64,000 bases of DNA from Streptomyces mobaraensis (lineage in GTDB: Bacteria > Actinomycetota > Actinomycetes > Streptomycetales > Streptomycetaceae): NCBI RefSeq assembly GCF_020099395.1, contig NZ_CP083590.1, positions 4,650,001 to 4,714,000 of the forward strand, written 5' to 3'. Each line of letters opens with the position of its first letter. Position 1 is the stretch's first letter. The position numbers and the translations under genes are program-made. Below the pieces are notes generated by a model, which was given only the letters and a program-made list of their open reading frames with translations, had not been told where the DNA came from and did no database searches. Below are positions 10,516 through 19,232 of this stretch, one piece after another.

Positions 10516-11019
10516 ATGCGCGTCTACGTCCCTCTGACCCTCCCCGGTCTCGCCGAGGCGCACCGGACGGGCGAGCTCGGCCCGGCCCCGTTCGACGCCT
10601 ACGCCGTCACCCCCGCGCTGCGCGAGTGGTACGTCTCCGACGACATGGAGGAGCTGGAGTACGCGGCGCTCGGGCGCGCCGCGCAGGCGTCGCTCCGGCG
10701 GATCGCCACCGACCCGCAGGCGCCGCGGCGCCGGGTGGTCGTCGCGGTCGACGTTCCGGACCGGGAGGCCGCCGTGGACCCGGACCGGGGGCTCGACGAG
10801 TCGGCGCTCGGGGAGGTGCGGCTGTCCCGGCCGGTGCCGCTGGCGAAGGCCGCGGCCGTGCACGTGGACGCGGACGACGCCGAGGCGGACGTCGCGGCCG
10901 CCGCGGCGGCGCTGGGCGCGGCCGACCAGGGCGACGAGGACGCCCGATTCACGGTGGACGGCGCGGAGGACCACGAGCTGATGTGGTTCGGCGTGCAGGA
11001 GATCCCCAACCTGATCTGA
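10516..11019 (+). CDS. DUF6912 family protein
   Basis: A 167-residue protein opening MRVYVPLTLPGLAEA, the characteristic start of DUF6912 proteins, an actinobacterial family found near secA (Rv3231c is, I believe, the mycobacterial relative). The protein is acidic, with a D/A-rich middle (VDADDAEADVAAAAAAL) and an end HELMWFGVQEIPNLI typical of the family. No catalytic motif is recognisable and the function is unknown. ATG at 10516 has a GGAAAG site 10-15 nt upstream. A -10-like TATGCT at 10469-10474 may be its promoter. Immediately after the gene a 12-bp unit (CTGAGCCGGCCT) is duplicated in tandem. Confidence 0.85.
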   Translation: MRVYVPLTLPGLAEAHRTGELGPAPFDAYAVTPALREWYVSDDMEELEYAALGRAAQASLRRIATDPQAPRRRVVVAVDVPDREAAVDPDRGLDESALGEVRLSRPVPLAKAAAVHVDADDAEADVAAAAAALGAADQGDEDARFTVDGAEDHELMWFGVQEIPNLI

Positions 11020-11083
11020 GCCGGCCTCTGAGCCGGCCTGGTCCGAGGAGCGTCCGCCCAGGTCGGACGGGGGGCCCGGGGCG

Positions 11084-11112
11084 TTGTCAGTGGGGGCCGG
11101 TACGGTCTTTCC
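11084..11112 (+). promoter_or_regulatory. PafBC-type DNA-damage promoter, leaderless start
   Basis: TTGTCAGTG at 11084-11092, 8 nt, TACGGT at 11101-11106, 6 nt, then the ATG at 11113. All fixed positions of the consensus tTGTCRgtg-N8-TAnnnT are present, with the same geometry as before the YcaQ-like gene. No ribosome site precedes the ATG. Confidence 0.75.
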
Positions 11113-11775
11113 ATGACACAGCACGGGGCTCATATCGTCTGGGACTGGAACGGCACGCTGCTGCACGACGTCGACGCGGTGATGGCCGCGACGAACGCCT
11201 CGTTCGCCGAGGTGGGGCTGGCCCCGATCACGCTGGAGCGGTACCGGGACCTGTACTGCGTGCCCGTGCCGCGGTTCTACGAGCGGCTCATGGGCCGGCT
11301 GCCCAGCGACGCCGAGTGGCAGGTGATGGACGCGGCGTTCCACCGGCACTACGCGAAGTACGCCGTGGAGGCCGAGCTGGCGGAGGGGGCCCGGCAGCTG
11401 CTCGCGGACCGGCAGGCGGCGGGCCGCACCCAGTCGCTCTGTTCGCTGGCGTCGCACGACGACCTGATACCCCTGGTGCGGACGTACGGGATCGAGCACC
11501 ACTTCGTGCGCGTCGACGGCCGCACGGGCCGGAGCGACCGGGGCAAGGCCGAGCAGATGGCCCGGCACGTGGCGGCCCTGGAGGGCATGGTTCCCGAGCG
11601 GGTGGTCGTCGTCGGGGACGCGGTCGACGACGCGCTCGCCGCGGCGCACGTGGGCGCGAAGGCGGTGCTGTACACCGGGGGGTCGCACAGCAGGGCGAGC
11701 CTGTCCGCCGCCGGGGTGCCGGTGGTCGACACCCTGACGGAGGCGGTCGAGCTCGCGGAGCGTCTGGTGGTGTGA
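11113..11775 (+). CDS. HAD superfamily hydrolase with Asn at the D+2 position
   Basis: A 220-residue HAD protein related to phosphoglycolate-phosphatase-like enzymes, with a helical cap between motif I and motif II. Motif I is D11-W-N13-G-T, so the nucleophile Asp is present but the usual general acid two residues later is Asn. The later acidic motif VVVVGDAVDDALAA is intact. DWNGT variants recur in actinobacterial HADs, so it need not be inactive, but the usual acid/base step is altered. The ATG lacks a Shine-Dalgarno sequence and follows a -10 by 6 nt, giving a leaderless mRNA from a damage-type promoter. A damage-linked role, for example on modified nucleotides, is inference. Confidence 0.88.
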   Translation: MTQHGAHIVWDWNGTLLHDVDAVMAATNASFAEVGLAPITLERYRDLYCVPVPRFYERLMGRLPSDAEWQVMDAAFHRHYAKYAVEAELAEGARQLLADRQAAGRTQSLCSLASHDDLIPLVRTYGIEHHFVRVDGRTGRSDRGKAEQMARHVAALEGMVPERVVVVGDAVDDALAAAHVGAKAVLYTGGSHSRASLSAAGVPVVDTLTEAVELAERLVV

Positions 11776-12227
11776 GGCCGGCGGCTGCCGGCAGGCGGCG
11801 GGCGTCGGGCGAATGCCGAGGTGAACGGGGGGAAAGCGGTGAGGGGAGCGCCGGGAAGGGGTGCCGGGCCGCGGCCGGGGACGGGTCGCTGTCCAGACCG
11901 TCAAAGACAGGGGCCGTCTTTTGTACACAATCGGCTCATGACGCGGTCCCCCGGAAGAGCGATAGCCTTACCGGGTGATCAGCGCGATATCCCGCGGGGG
12001 CGACGACGCCCCTGTGCGCCGCCCGGAGCGCCACGGCGCCCGGGCCACCGCTGGTCCCCGGAACCGGGTCCGTCCGACGCTTCTGACGTTTCTGACAGAG
12101 TTGTCCGAGAACGGCCCGGTCACCCCTCATCCCGGCATACCGTCGAAGTCGACCGGAGAACCGGCGTCGCGGCGTGATGCCTTCACCACCTATGTCACGC
12201 AACGGCGCGCGACAGGAGCCAGAGGAC
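11776..12227. other. Intergenic region, HAD gene to glutamate dehydrogenase
   Basis: This 452-bp region has no convincing gene. A short GC hairpin at 11777-11792 (GCCGGC, loop GGCT, GCCGGC) may end the HAD transcript. An AT-richer stretch at about 11915-11975 contains a TAGCCT (11962-11967) that could be a -10 for the dehydrogenase gene, but no good -35 partner is visible. Confidence 0.4.
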
Positions 12228-15200
12228 ATGCAGACCAAGCTGGACGAAGCCAAGGCCGAGCTGCTCGCGCGGGCGGCCCGCGTCGCCGAGAACACGCCGG
12301 CCGGGGCACAGCACCCGACCGGGCCGAACGGTGAGGGCGGGCTCGACCAGGACACCCTGACCGCGTACCTCCAGCGCTACTACCTGCACACGGCGCCGGA
12401 GGACCTGACGGGCCGCGACCCCGTCGACGTCTTCGGCGCCGCGCTGTCGCACCACCGGCTCGCCGAGAACCGGCCGCAGGGCACCGCGAACGTGCGGGTG
12501 CACACGCCCACGGTCGAGGAGAACGGCTGGACGTGCAGCCACTCGGTGGTCGAGGTGGTCACCGACGACATGCCGTTCCTGGTCGACTCGGTCACCAACG
12601 AGCTCTCCCGGCAGAACCGCGGCATCCACGTCGTCATCCACCCGCAGATGGTCGTCCGTCGCGATCTGACCGGCCGGCTGCTGGAGGTCCTCGGCTCCAA
12701 CTGCGACGCGCACGGCACCGGCAAGGACGCCGAGCTGCCGCACGACGCGCTCGTCGAGTCCTGGATCCACGTCGAGATCGACCGCGAGACCGACCGCGAC
12801 GACCTCAAGCAGATCGGCAACGACCTGCTGCGCGTCCTCTCCGACGTCCGGGAGGCCGTCGAGGACTGGGAGAAGATGCGGGAGGCCGCCCTGCGGCTGG
12901 CCGACGGGCTGCAGGACGAGCCCGCCCCCGCCGACCTGCCGGTCACCGAGGTCGACGAGGCCCGCGAGCTGCTGCGCTGGCTCTCCGCCGACCACTTCAC
13001 CTTCCTCGGGTACCGCGAGTACGAGCTGACCAAGGTGCCCGCCGACGGCGGCGACGAGGACGCGCTGACCGCCGTCCCCGGCACCGGCCTCGGCATCCTC
13101 CGCTCCGACCCCGCGCACACGGCCGACGGGCACCACGACGGCCCGCACGCGCCGCTGTCCCGGCCCGCGTCGGCGTCGTTCAGCCGGCTGCCCGCCGACG
13201 CCCGGGCCAAGGCCCGCGAGCACAAGCTCCTCGTGCTGACCAAGGCCAACAGCCGCGCCACCGTGCACCGCCCCTCGTACCTCGACTACGTGGGCGTCAA
13301 GAAGTTCGACGCCGAGGGCAACGTCGTCGGCGAGCGCCGCTTCCTGGGTCTGTTCTCCTCGGCCGCCTACACCGAGTCGGTGCGCCGGGTCCCGGTCATC
13401 CGCCGCAAGGTGGCCCAGGTGCTGTCCGACGCCGGGTTCACGCCGCACAGCCACGACGGTCGCGACCTGCTCCAGATCCTGGAGACCTACCCGCGCGACG
13501 AGCTGTTCCAGACCCCGGCCGACCAGCTGCGCTCCATCGCCACCAATGTGCTCTACCTCCAGGAGCGCCGCCGGCTGCGGCTGTTCCTGCGCCGCGACGA
13601 GTACGGGCGCTACTACTCCGCCCTGGTCTACCTGCCGCGCGACCGCTACACCACCGGCGTCCGGCTGCGCCTGATCGACATCCTCAAGGAAGAGCTCAAC
13701 GGCACCAGCGTCGACTTCACGGCCTGGAACACCGAGTCCGTCCTGTCCCGGCTGCACTTCGTCGTCCGGGTCGAGCCCGGCTCCACGCTGCCGGAGCTGA
13801 GCGACGCCGACGAGGAGCGCATCGAGGCCCGCCTGGTGGAGGCCGCCCGCTCCTGGGCCGACGGCTTCGCCGAGACCCTGACCGCCGAGGTCGGCGAGGA
13901 GCGCGGCGCCGAACTGCTGCGCCGCTACGCCCACGCCTTCTCCGAGGGCTACAAGGCCGACCACAGCCCGCGGGCCGCCGTCGCCGACCTCCAGCACCTT
14001 GAGACGGTCATCGCGGGCGACCGCGACTTCGCGTTCAGCCTCTACGAGCCGGTCGGCGCGGCCCCCGGCGAGCGCCGCTTCAAGATCTACCGCACCGGTG
14101 ACCCGGTCTCGCTCTCCGCGGTGCTGCCTGTGCTCAGCCGGCTGGGTGTCGAGGTCGTCGACGAGCGCCCGTACGAGCTGCGCTGCTCGGACCGCACGGC
14201 CGCGTGGATCTACGACTTCGGGCTGCGGATGCCCGAGCACGTCGAGGGCGACGACGCCCGCGGCCGCTTCCAGGACGCGTTCGCCGCGGTCTGGACCGGC
14301 AGGGCGGAGAACGACAACTTCAACAAGCTCGTGCTGCGCGCCGGTCTCGACTGGCGGCAGGCGATGGTGCTGCGCGCCTACGCCAAGTACCTCCGGCAGG
14401 CCGGTACGACGTTCAGCCAGTCGTACATGGAGGACACCCTCAGCAACAACGTCCACACCACGCGCCTGCTGATCAACCTGTTCGAGGCCCGGATGTCCCC
14501 GGCGCTCCAGCGGGCGGGCCGGGAGCTGACCGACGGGCTGCTGGAGGAGCTGGACGGTGCCCTCGACCAGGTCGCGAGCCTGGACGAGGACCGCATCCTG
14601 CGGGCGTTCCTCACGGTCATCAAGGCGACGCTGCGGACCAATCACTTCCAGCGGGACGCGGACGGCAAGCCGCACGACTACCTGTCGATCAAGCTGGACC
14701 CGCAGGCCATCCCGGACCTGCCGGCGCCGCGCCCGGCCTTCGAGATCTGGGTGTACTCGCCGCGCGTCGAGGGTGTGCACCTGCGCTTCGGCAAGGTCGC
14801 CCGCGGTGGTCTGCGCTGGTCCGACCGGCGCGAGGACTTCCGTACCGAGGTGCTGGGCCTGGTCAAGGCGCAGATGGTGAAGAACACCGTCATCGTGCCG
14901 GTGGGCGCCAAGGGCGGCTTCGTCGGCAAGCGGCTGCCGGACCCGTCGGTGGACCGCGATGCGTGGCTGGCCGAGGGCATCGCCTCGTACAAGACCTTCA
15001 TCTCCGGTCTCCTCGACATCACCGACAACATGGTCGGCGGCGAGGTCGTGCCGCCGAAGGACGTCGTGCGGCACGACGAGGACGACACCTACCTGGTGGT
15101 CGCGGCCGACAAGGGCACCGCGACGTTCTCCGACATCGCCAACGAGGTCGCCCAGTCGTACGGCTTCTGGCTCGGCGACGCCTTCGCCTCCGGCGGTTCG

Positions 15201-17213
15201 GCGGGTTACGACCACAAGGGCATGGGCATCACCGCCCGCGGTGCGTGGGAGTCGGTGAAGCGCCACTTCCAGGAGCTGGGGCACAACACCCAGACCGAGG
15301 ACTTCACAGTCGTCGGCGTCGGCGACATGTCCGGCGACGTGTTCGGCAACGGCATGCTGCTGTCGGAGCACATCCGCCTGGTGGCCGCCTTCGACCACCG
15401 GCACATCTTCCTGGACCCGAACCCGGACGCCGCCACCTCGTACGCCGAGCGCCGGCGCCTCTTCGAGCTGCCGCGCTCCTCGTGGGCCGACTACGACACC
15501 TCGCTGCTGTCCAAGGGCGGCGGCGTGCACCCGCGGACCGCCAAGTCGATCCCGCTCAACGCGCACGTCCGCGAGGCCCTCGGCATCGAGCCGGGCATCA
15601 CCAAGATGACCCCGGCCGAGCTGATGAAGGCCATCCTGCGGGCCCCGGTCGACCTGCTGTGGAACGGCGGCATCGGCACCTACGTCAAGGCGTCCACCGA
15701 GTCCCACGCGGACGTCGGGGACAAGGCGAACGACGCGATCCGCGTCGACGGCGGCGACCTGCGGGTCAAGGTCGTCGGCGAGGGCGGCAACCTGGGCCTG
15801 ACCCAGCTCGGCCGGATCGAGTTCGCGCTCGCGGGCGGCCGGGTCAACACCGACGCCATCGACAACAGCGCCGGCGTGGACACCTCGGACCACGAGGTGA
15901 ACATCAAGATTCTGCTCAACGCGCTGGTCACCGACGGCGACATGACCGTCAAGCAGCGCAACAAGCTGCTGGCGGAGATGACCGACGAGGTCGGCGAGCT
16001 TGTCCTGCGCAACAACTACGCGCAGAACGTCGCGCTGGCCAACGCGGTGGCCCAGGCCCCCAGCCTGCTCCACGCCCACCAGCGGATCATGCGCCGCCTC
16101 AGCCGGGACGGCCACCTGGACCGCGCGCTGGAGTTCCTGCCCACCGACCGGCAGATCCGCGAGCGGCTCTCCGCCGGGCGCGGCCTGACGCAGCCGGAGC
16201 TGGCGGTCCTGCTCGCCTACATCAAGATCACGACCGCCGAGGAGCTGCTGGCCACCGGCCTGCCGGACGACCCGTACCTCCAGCGCCTGCTCTACGCCTA
16301 CTTCCCGGGTGCCCTGCGGCAGTCGTTCGGCGAGCAGATCGACCACCACGCCCTGCGCCGCGAGATCGTGACGACCGTCCTCGTCAACGACACGGTCAAC
16401 ACCGGCGGTTCGACCTTCCTGCACCGGCTGCGGGAGGAGACCGGGGCCTCGCTGGAGGAGATCGTCCGGGCGCAGGCCGCGGCCCGCGAGATCTTCGGCC
16501 TGGGCGCGGTGTGGGACGCCGTCGAGGCGCTGGACAACAAGGTCGCGGCGGACGTGCAGACCCGGGTGCGGCTGCACTCGCGGCGGCTGGTCGAGCGCGG
16601 CACCCGCTGGCTGCTCAACAACCGCCCGCAGCCGCTCCAGCTGGCCGAGACGATCGAGTACTTCCGCGACGGCGTGGCGACGGTCTGGGGCGAGCTGCCC
16701 AAGCTGCTGCGCGGCGCGGACCTCGACTGGTGGCAGTCCATCCACGACGAACTGACGGAGGCCGGGATCCCCGGCGAGCTGGCCGTCCGGGTCGCGGGCT
16801 TCTCGTCCGTCTTCCCGGCGCTGGACATCGTCGCCATCGCGGAGCGCACCGGCAAGGAGCCGCTGTTCGTGGCGGAGGTCTACTACGACCTCGGCGACCG
16901 GCTGCACATCACCCAGCTCATGGACAAGATCATCGAGCTGCCGCGCTCCGACCGCTGGCAGTCCATGGCCCGCGCCTCCATCCGCGAGGACCTGTACGCG
17001 TGCCACGCCGCGCTCACCGCCGACATCCTCTCGGTGGGCAACGGCTCCTCCACGCCGGAGCAGCGCTTCACGGCGTGGGAGGAGAAGAACGCGCCGATCC
17101 TGTCCCGTGCGCGGACCACGCTGGACGAGATCCGCGGCTCAGACTCGTTCGACCTGGCCAACCTGTCGGTGGCCATGCGGACGATGCGCACCCTGCTGCG
17201 GACGCACAGCTGA
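12228..17213 (+). CDS. gdhB: NAD-specific glutamate dehydrogenase, 180-kDa class
   Basis: A 1661-residue enzyme of the large GDH180 class, first described in Streptomyces, which oxidises L-glutamate to 2-oxoglutarate and ammonia with NAD+ and is allosterically stimulated by amino acids such as aspartate or arginine. The ATG at 12228 follows an AGGAG site and gives MQTKLDEAKAELL. A long N-terminal regulatory region (about 1-750, ACT-like segments) precedes the catalytic core near residues 830-1250. Visible core blocks include KVARGGLRWSDRREDFRTE, VPVGAKGGFVGKRLPD, a Rossmann-like VGVGDMSGDVFGNGML and GEGGNLGLTQLGRIEFA. A helical C-terminal domain follows. It is monocistronic, closed by a very strong terminator. 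Length and motifs are complete, with no frameshift. Confidence 0.96.
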   Translation: MQTKLDEAKAELLARAARVAENTPAGAQHPTGPNGEGGLDQDTLTAYLQRYYLHTAPEDLTGRDPVDVFGAALSHHRLAENRPQGTANVRVHTPTVEENGWTCSHSVVEVVTDDMPFLVDSVTNELSRQNRGIHVVIHPQMVVRRDLTGRLLEVLGSNCDAHGTGKDAELPHDALVESWIHVEIDRETDRDDLKQIGNDLLRVLSDVREAVEDWEKMREAALRLADGLQDEPAPADLPVTEVDEARELLRWLSADHFTFLGYREYELTKVPADGGDEDALTAVPGTGLGILRSDPAHTADGHHDGPHAPLSRPASASFSRLPADARAKAREHKLLVLTKANSRATVHRPSYLDYVGVKKFDAEGNVVGERRFLGLFSSAAYTESVRRVPVIRRKVAQVLSDAGFTPHSHDGRDLLQILETYPRDELFQTPADQLRSIATNVLYLQERRRLRLFLRRDEYGRYYSALVYLPRDRYTTGVRLRLIDILKEELNGTSVDFTAWNTESVLSRLHFVVRVEPGSTLPELSDADEERIEARLVEAARSWADGFAETLTAEVGEERGAELLRRYAHAFSEGYKADHSPRAAVADLQHLETVIAGDRDFAFSLYEPVGAAPGERRFKIYRTGDPVSLSAVLPVLSRLGVEVVDERPYELRCSDRTAAWIYDFGLRMPEHVEGDDARGRFQDAFAAVWTGRAENDNFNKLVLRAGLDWRQAMVLRAYAKYLRQAGTTFSQSYMEDTLSNNVHTTRLLINLFEARMSPALQRAGRELTDGLLEELDGALDQVASLDEDRILRAFLTVIKATLRTNHFQRDADGKPHDYLSIKLDPQAIPDLPAPRPAFEIWVYSPRVEGVHLRFGKVARGGLRWSDRREDFRTEVLGLVKAQMVKNTVIVPVGAKGGFVGKRLPDPSVDRDAWLAEGIASYKTFISGLLDITDNMVGGEVVPPKDVVRHDEDDTYLVVAADKGTATFSDIANEVAQSYGFWLGDAFASGGSAGYDHKGMGITARGAWESVKRHFQELGHNTQTEDFTVVGVGDMSGDVFGNGMLLSEHIRLVAAFDHRHIFLDPNPDAATSYAERRRLFELPRSSWADYDTSLLSKGGGVHPRTAKSIPLNAHVREALGIEPGITKMTPAELMKAILRAPVDLLWNGGIGTYVKASTESHADVGDKANDAIRVDGGDLRVKVVGEGGNLGLTQLGRIEFALAGGRVNTDAIDNSAGVDTSDHEVNIKILLNALVTDGDMTVKQRNKLLAEMTDEVGELVLRNNYAQNVALANAVAQAPSLLHAHQRIMRRLSRDGHLDRALEFLPTDRQIRERLSAGRGLTQPELAVLLAYIKITTAEELLATGLPDDPYLQRLLYAYFPGALRQSFGEQIDHHALRREIVTTVLVNDTVNTGGSTFLHRLREETGASLEEIVRAQAAAREIFGLGAVWDAVEALDNKVAADVQTRVRLHSRRLVERGTRWLLNNRPQPLQLAETIEYFRDGVATVWGELPKLLRGADLDWWQSIHDELTEAGIPGELAVRVAGFSSVFPALDIVAIAERTGKEPLFVAEVYYDLGDRLHITQLMDKIIELPRSDRWQSMARASIREDLYACHAALTADILSVGNGSSTPEQRFTAWEEKNAPILSRARTTLDEIRGSDSFDLANLSVAMRTMRTLLRTHS

Positions 17214-17243
17214 CCGGCTGACCGGTCGACCGGTCGCCGTCGA

Positions 17244-17285
17244 GGGGCGGCCCCGGGGTTCCAGAACCCCGGGGCCGCCCCTTTT
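17244..17285 (+). terminator. Strong intrinsic terminator after glutamate dehydrogenase
   Basis: A perfect 17-bp GC stem (17244-17260 with 17265-17281), a 4-nt loop and a following TTTT run. It could also serve the convergent GtrA gene. Confidence 0.9.
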
Positions 17286-17373
17286 CGTCCTTCTTCATCC
17301 CCGCGTTCCTGCCGGTTCCGCCGGCGTTGGCGGCCCGGCCGCCCGGCCCTGCTGTCCTGGGGGCCGGTGGTTC

Positions 17374-17976
17374 CTACGGTGGAGGTGCGGTGGTCTCGGG
17401 GCGGTACGCGGCCGGGTCGGGCCCGGCGGGTCCTGCGGGCACGTCGTGATCGGGCACGTCGTGACCGGGCGCGGCGTGAGTGGGCGCGGCATGTGGGCGG
17501 CCGTGCCGCGGTCCGTGGCGGGGCATGGCCCGGAAGACCCAGGCCCGGTACGCCCAGAAGCGGAACAGGGTGGCGGTGCCGATGCCGAGGAACTTGAAGA
17601 GGTTGCTCTGGAACGGCGAGCCCCAGCCGAAGCCGTAGGTGGCGATGTAGAGGACGCCGTTCTCGATGACCAGGCCGAGGGCACTGAAGACCGCGAAGAG
17701 CAGCACCTCCCTGCTGCGGTGGCTCTTGTCGCGGTCGCGGTAGGTGAAGTACCGCAGGCCCAGGTAGTTGAAGGCGATGGCGACGACGGTGGCGACCACG
17801 CTGCACCGCACGACGGGGAGCCGGGTGATGCCCCGGCACAGGTTGAAGACGCCGAAGTTGACGAAGATCCCCAGCACCCCGACGGTGCCGAATTTCGCGA
17901 ACTCGTGTCCGAGCGCCAACAGCCTCGCCGCACCGGGCAGGCGTCTCCCTCTTGCCGTCGTCTGTCGCAAGGGCAT
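17374..17976 (-). CDS. GtrA family membrane protein
   Basis: About 200 residues with four predicted membrane segments of the GtrA type, including FAKFGTVGVLGIFVNFGVFN and a later TATLFRFWAYRAWVF end. GtrA-like proteins are linked to flipping of polyprenyl-phosphate-linked sugars or to glycan modification systems. This fits its place at the head of an envelope glycan block, next to a divergent nucleotidyltransferase. The start is uncertain: ATG at 17976 has GGGAG directly abutting it, whereas a TTG two codons later (17970) would be correctly spaced from the same GGGAG. The C-terminus carries a hydrophilic His/Pro/Ala-rich tail with repeated H-(A/D)-(A/V)-P motifs, not part of the family core. 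Confidence 0.85.
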   Translation of the reverse strand: MPLRQTTARGRRLPGAARLLALGHEFAKFGTVGVLGIFVNFGVFNLCRGITRLPVVRCSVVATVVAIAFNYLGLRYFTYRDRDKSHRSREVLLFAVFSALGLVIENGVLYIATYGFGWGSPFQSNLFKFLGIGTATLFRFWAYRAWVFRAMPRHGPRHGRPHAAPTHAAPGHDVPDHDVPAGPAGPDPAAYRPETTAPPP

Positions 17977-18094
17977 CTCCCGAAACGGTCGCCACGCATA
18001 GCGGACATTGCACGCAGACAGCCGATTGTAGTGTAATTTCCCGCGAAAACTAACGCAGTGCGACGATGCGACGACGATGCGCGAGGACAGTGGC
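17977..18094. promoter_or_regulatory. AT-rich divergent promoter, GtrA gene / nucleotidyltransferase
   Basis: A notable AT-rich patch at about 18020-18060 separates the divergent genes. On the minus strand TACAAT is a good -10 for the GtrA gene. On the plus strand a TTGTAG could be a -35 for the nucleotidyltransferase gene, followed by GAGGAC as its ribosome site. Confidence 0.5.
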
Positions 18095-19174
18095 ATGACA
18101 GAGGCGGTACTGCTTGTCGGCGGCAAGGGCACTCGGCTCCAGCCGCTCACGCTGAACACACCCAAGCCCATGGTCCCCGCCGCCGGGGTGCCGTTCCTCG
18201 CCCACCAGCTCGCCCGGGCGCGGGCGGCCGGCGTCGACCACGTCGTGCTGGCCACCTCGTACCTCGCCGAGGTCTTCGAGCCGTACTTCGGCGACGGCTC
18301 CGCCTACGGCCTGCGGCTCACCTACGTCACCGAGGACCAGCCGCTCGGCACGGGCGGGGCGATCCGGGGCGCCGCCGACGCGCTCACCACTCGGCCGGGC
18401 GAACCCGTGCTCGTCTTCAACGGCGACATCCTCACCGGCCTCGACATCCCCGCCCTGCTCAGACGTCACGAGCGGGCCCAGGCCGACGTCACCCTGCACC
18501 TCACCCGGGTCGCCGACCCCCGGGCGTACGGCCTGGTCCCCACCGGTCCCGACGGCCGGGTGCTCGCCTTCACCGAGAAGCCCCGGCATCCCGACGAGAT
18601 CATCACCGACCAGATCAACGCCGGCTGCTACGTCTTCCGGCGTGAGGTCATCGACGCCATCCCCGCCGGCCGCCCGGTCTCCGTCGAGCGGGAGACCTTC
18701 CCCGGGCTGCTGGACGGCGGCGCGCTGCTGCACGGCGTCGTCGACGCGTCGTACTGGCTGGACCTGGGCCGGCCCGCCTCGTTCATCCAGGCCAGCGCCG
18801 ACCTGGTGCGCGGCATCGTCCGGTCCCCGGCGGTGCCGGGCGAACCGGGCGAGCACCTGGTGCTGCCCGGCGCCCACGTCGAGCCCGGGGCCCGGCTGGC
18901 CGGCGGGACGGTCGTCGGCGCGGGGGCGCGGGTCGGGGCCGGTGCCGAGATCACCGGGTCCGTGGTGCTGGACGGGGCCCGGATCGAGGCGGGGGCGCGG
19001 ATCCGGGCGTCCATGATCGGCACCGCCGCGCGGGTGGGGCCGCGCACCGTCCTGGACGGTGCCGTCATCGGCGATCACGCTGAAATCGGCGCGGACAACG
19101 AGCTCCGTGAAGGGGCCCGGGTCTGGTGCGGCACCGCCATTCCCGACGCCGCCATCCGCTTCGGCGCCGCCTGA
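18095..19174 (+). CDS. Sugar-1-phosphate nucleotidyltransferase (GDP-mannose pyrophosphorylase-like)
   Basis: A 359-residue enzyme with an N-terminal Rossmann-like nucleotidyltransferase domain opening AVLLVGGKGTRLQPLT, the GxGTRL(x)PLT nucleotide-binding signature. It carries the sugar-site blocks FNGDILTGLD and TEKPRHPDEI, the latter typical of mannose-1-phosphate guanylyltransferases. The last 110 residues are hexapeptide repeats of a left-handed beta-helix (for example GARVGAGAEITGSVVLDGA). It would make an NDP-sugar, most likely GDP-mannose, for the glycosyltransferases that follow. A polyprenol-phosphate sugar synthase gene starts 58 bp downstream, so the two are probably co-transcribed. 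ATG at 18095 is preferred over an in-frame ATG at 18077 because GAGGAC lies about 6 nt upstream. Confidence 0.88.
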   Translation: MTEAVLLVGGKGTRLQPLTLNTPKPMVPAAGVPFLAHQLARARAAGVDHVVLATSYLAEVFEPYFGDGSAYGLRLTYVTEDQPLGTGGAIRGAADALTTRPGEPVLVFNGDILTGLDIPALLRRHERAQADVTLHLTRVADPRAYGLVPTGPDGRVLAFTEKPRHPDEIITDQINAGCYVFRREVIDAIPAGRPVSVERETFPGLLDGGALLHGVVDASYWLDLGRPASFIQASADLVRGIVRSPAVPGEPGEHLVLPGAHVEPGARLAGGTVVGAGARVGAGAEITGSVVLDGARIEAGARIRASMIGTAARVGPRTVLDGAVIGDHAEIGADNELREGARVWCGTAIPDAAIRFGAA

Positions 19175-19232
19175 CCGGGGGACCCGTCGTTCCGTACGCC
19201 CCGCCACCGCCCCCTACCGAAGAGGACAGCCC

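Noticed and set aside
14204..17221. Long alternative-frame plus-strand open frame inside glutamate dehydrogenase
   Set aside because: Arg/Gly-rich shadow of the true frame; no ribosome site or domain.
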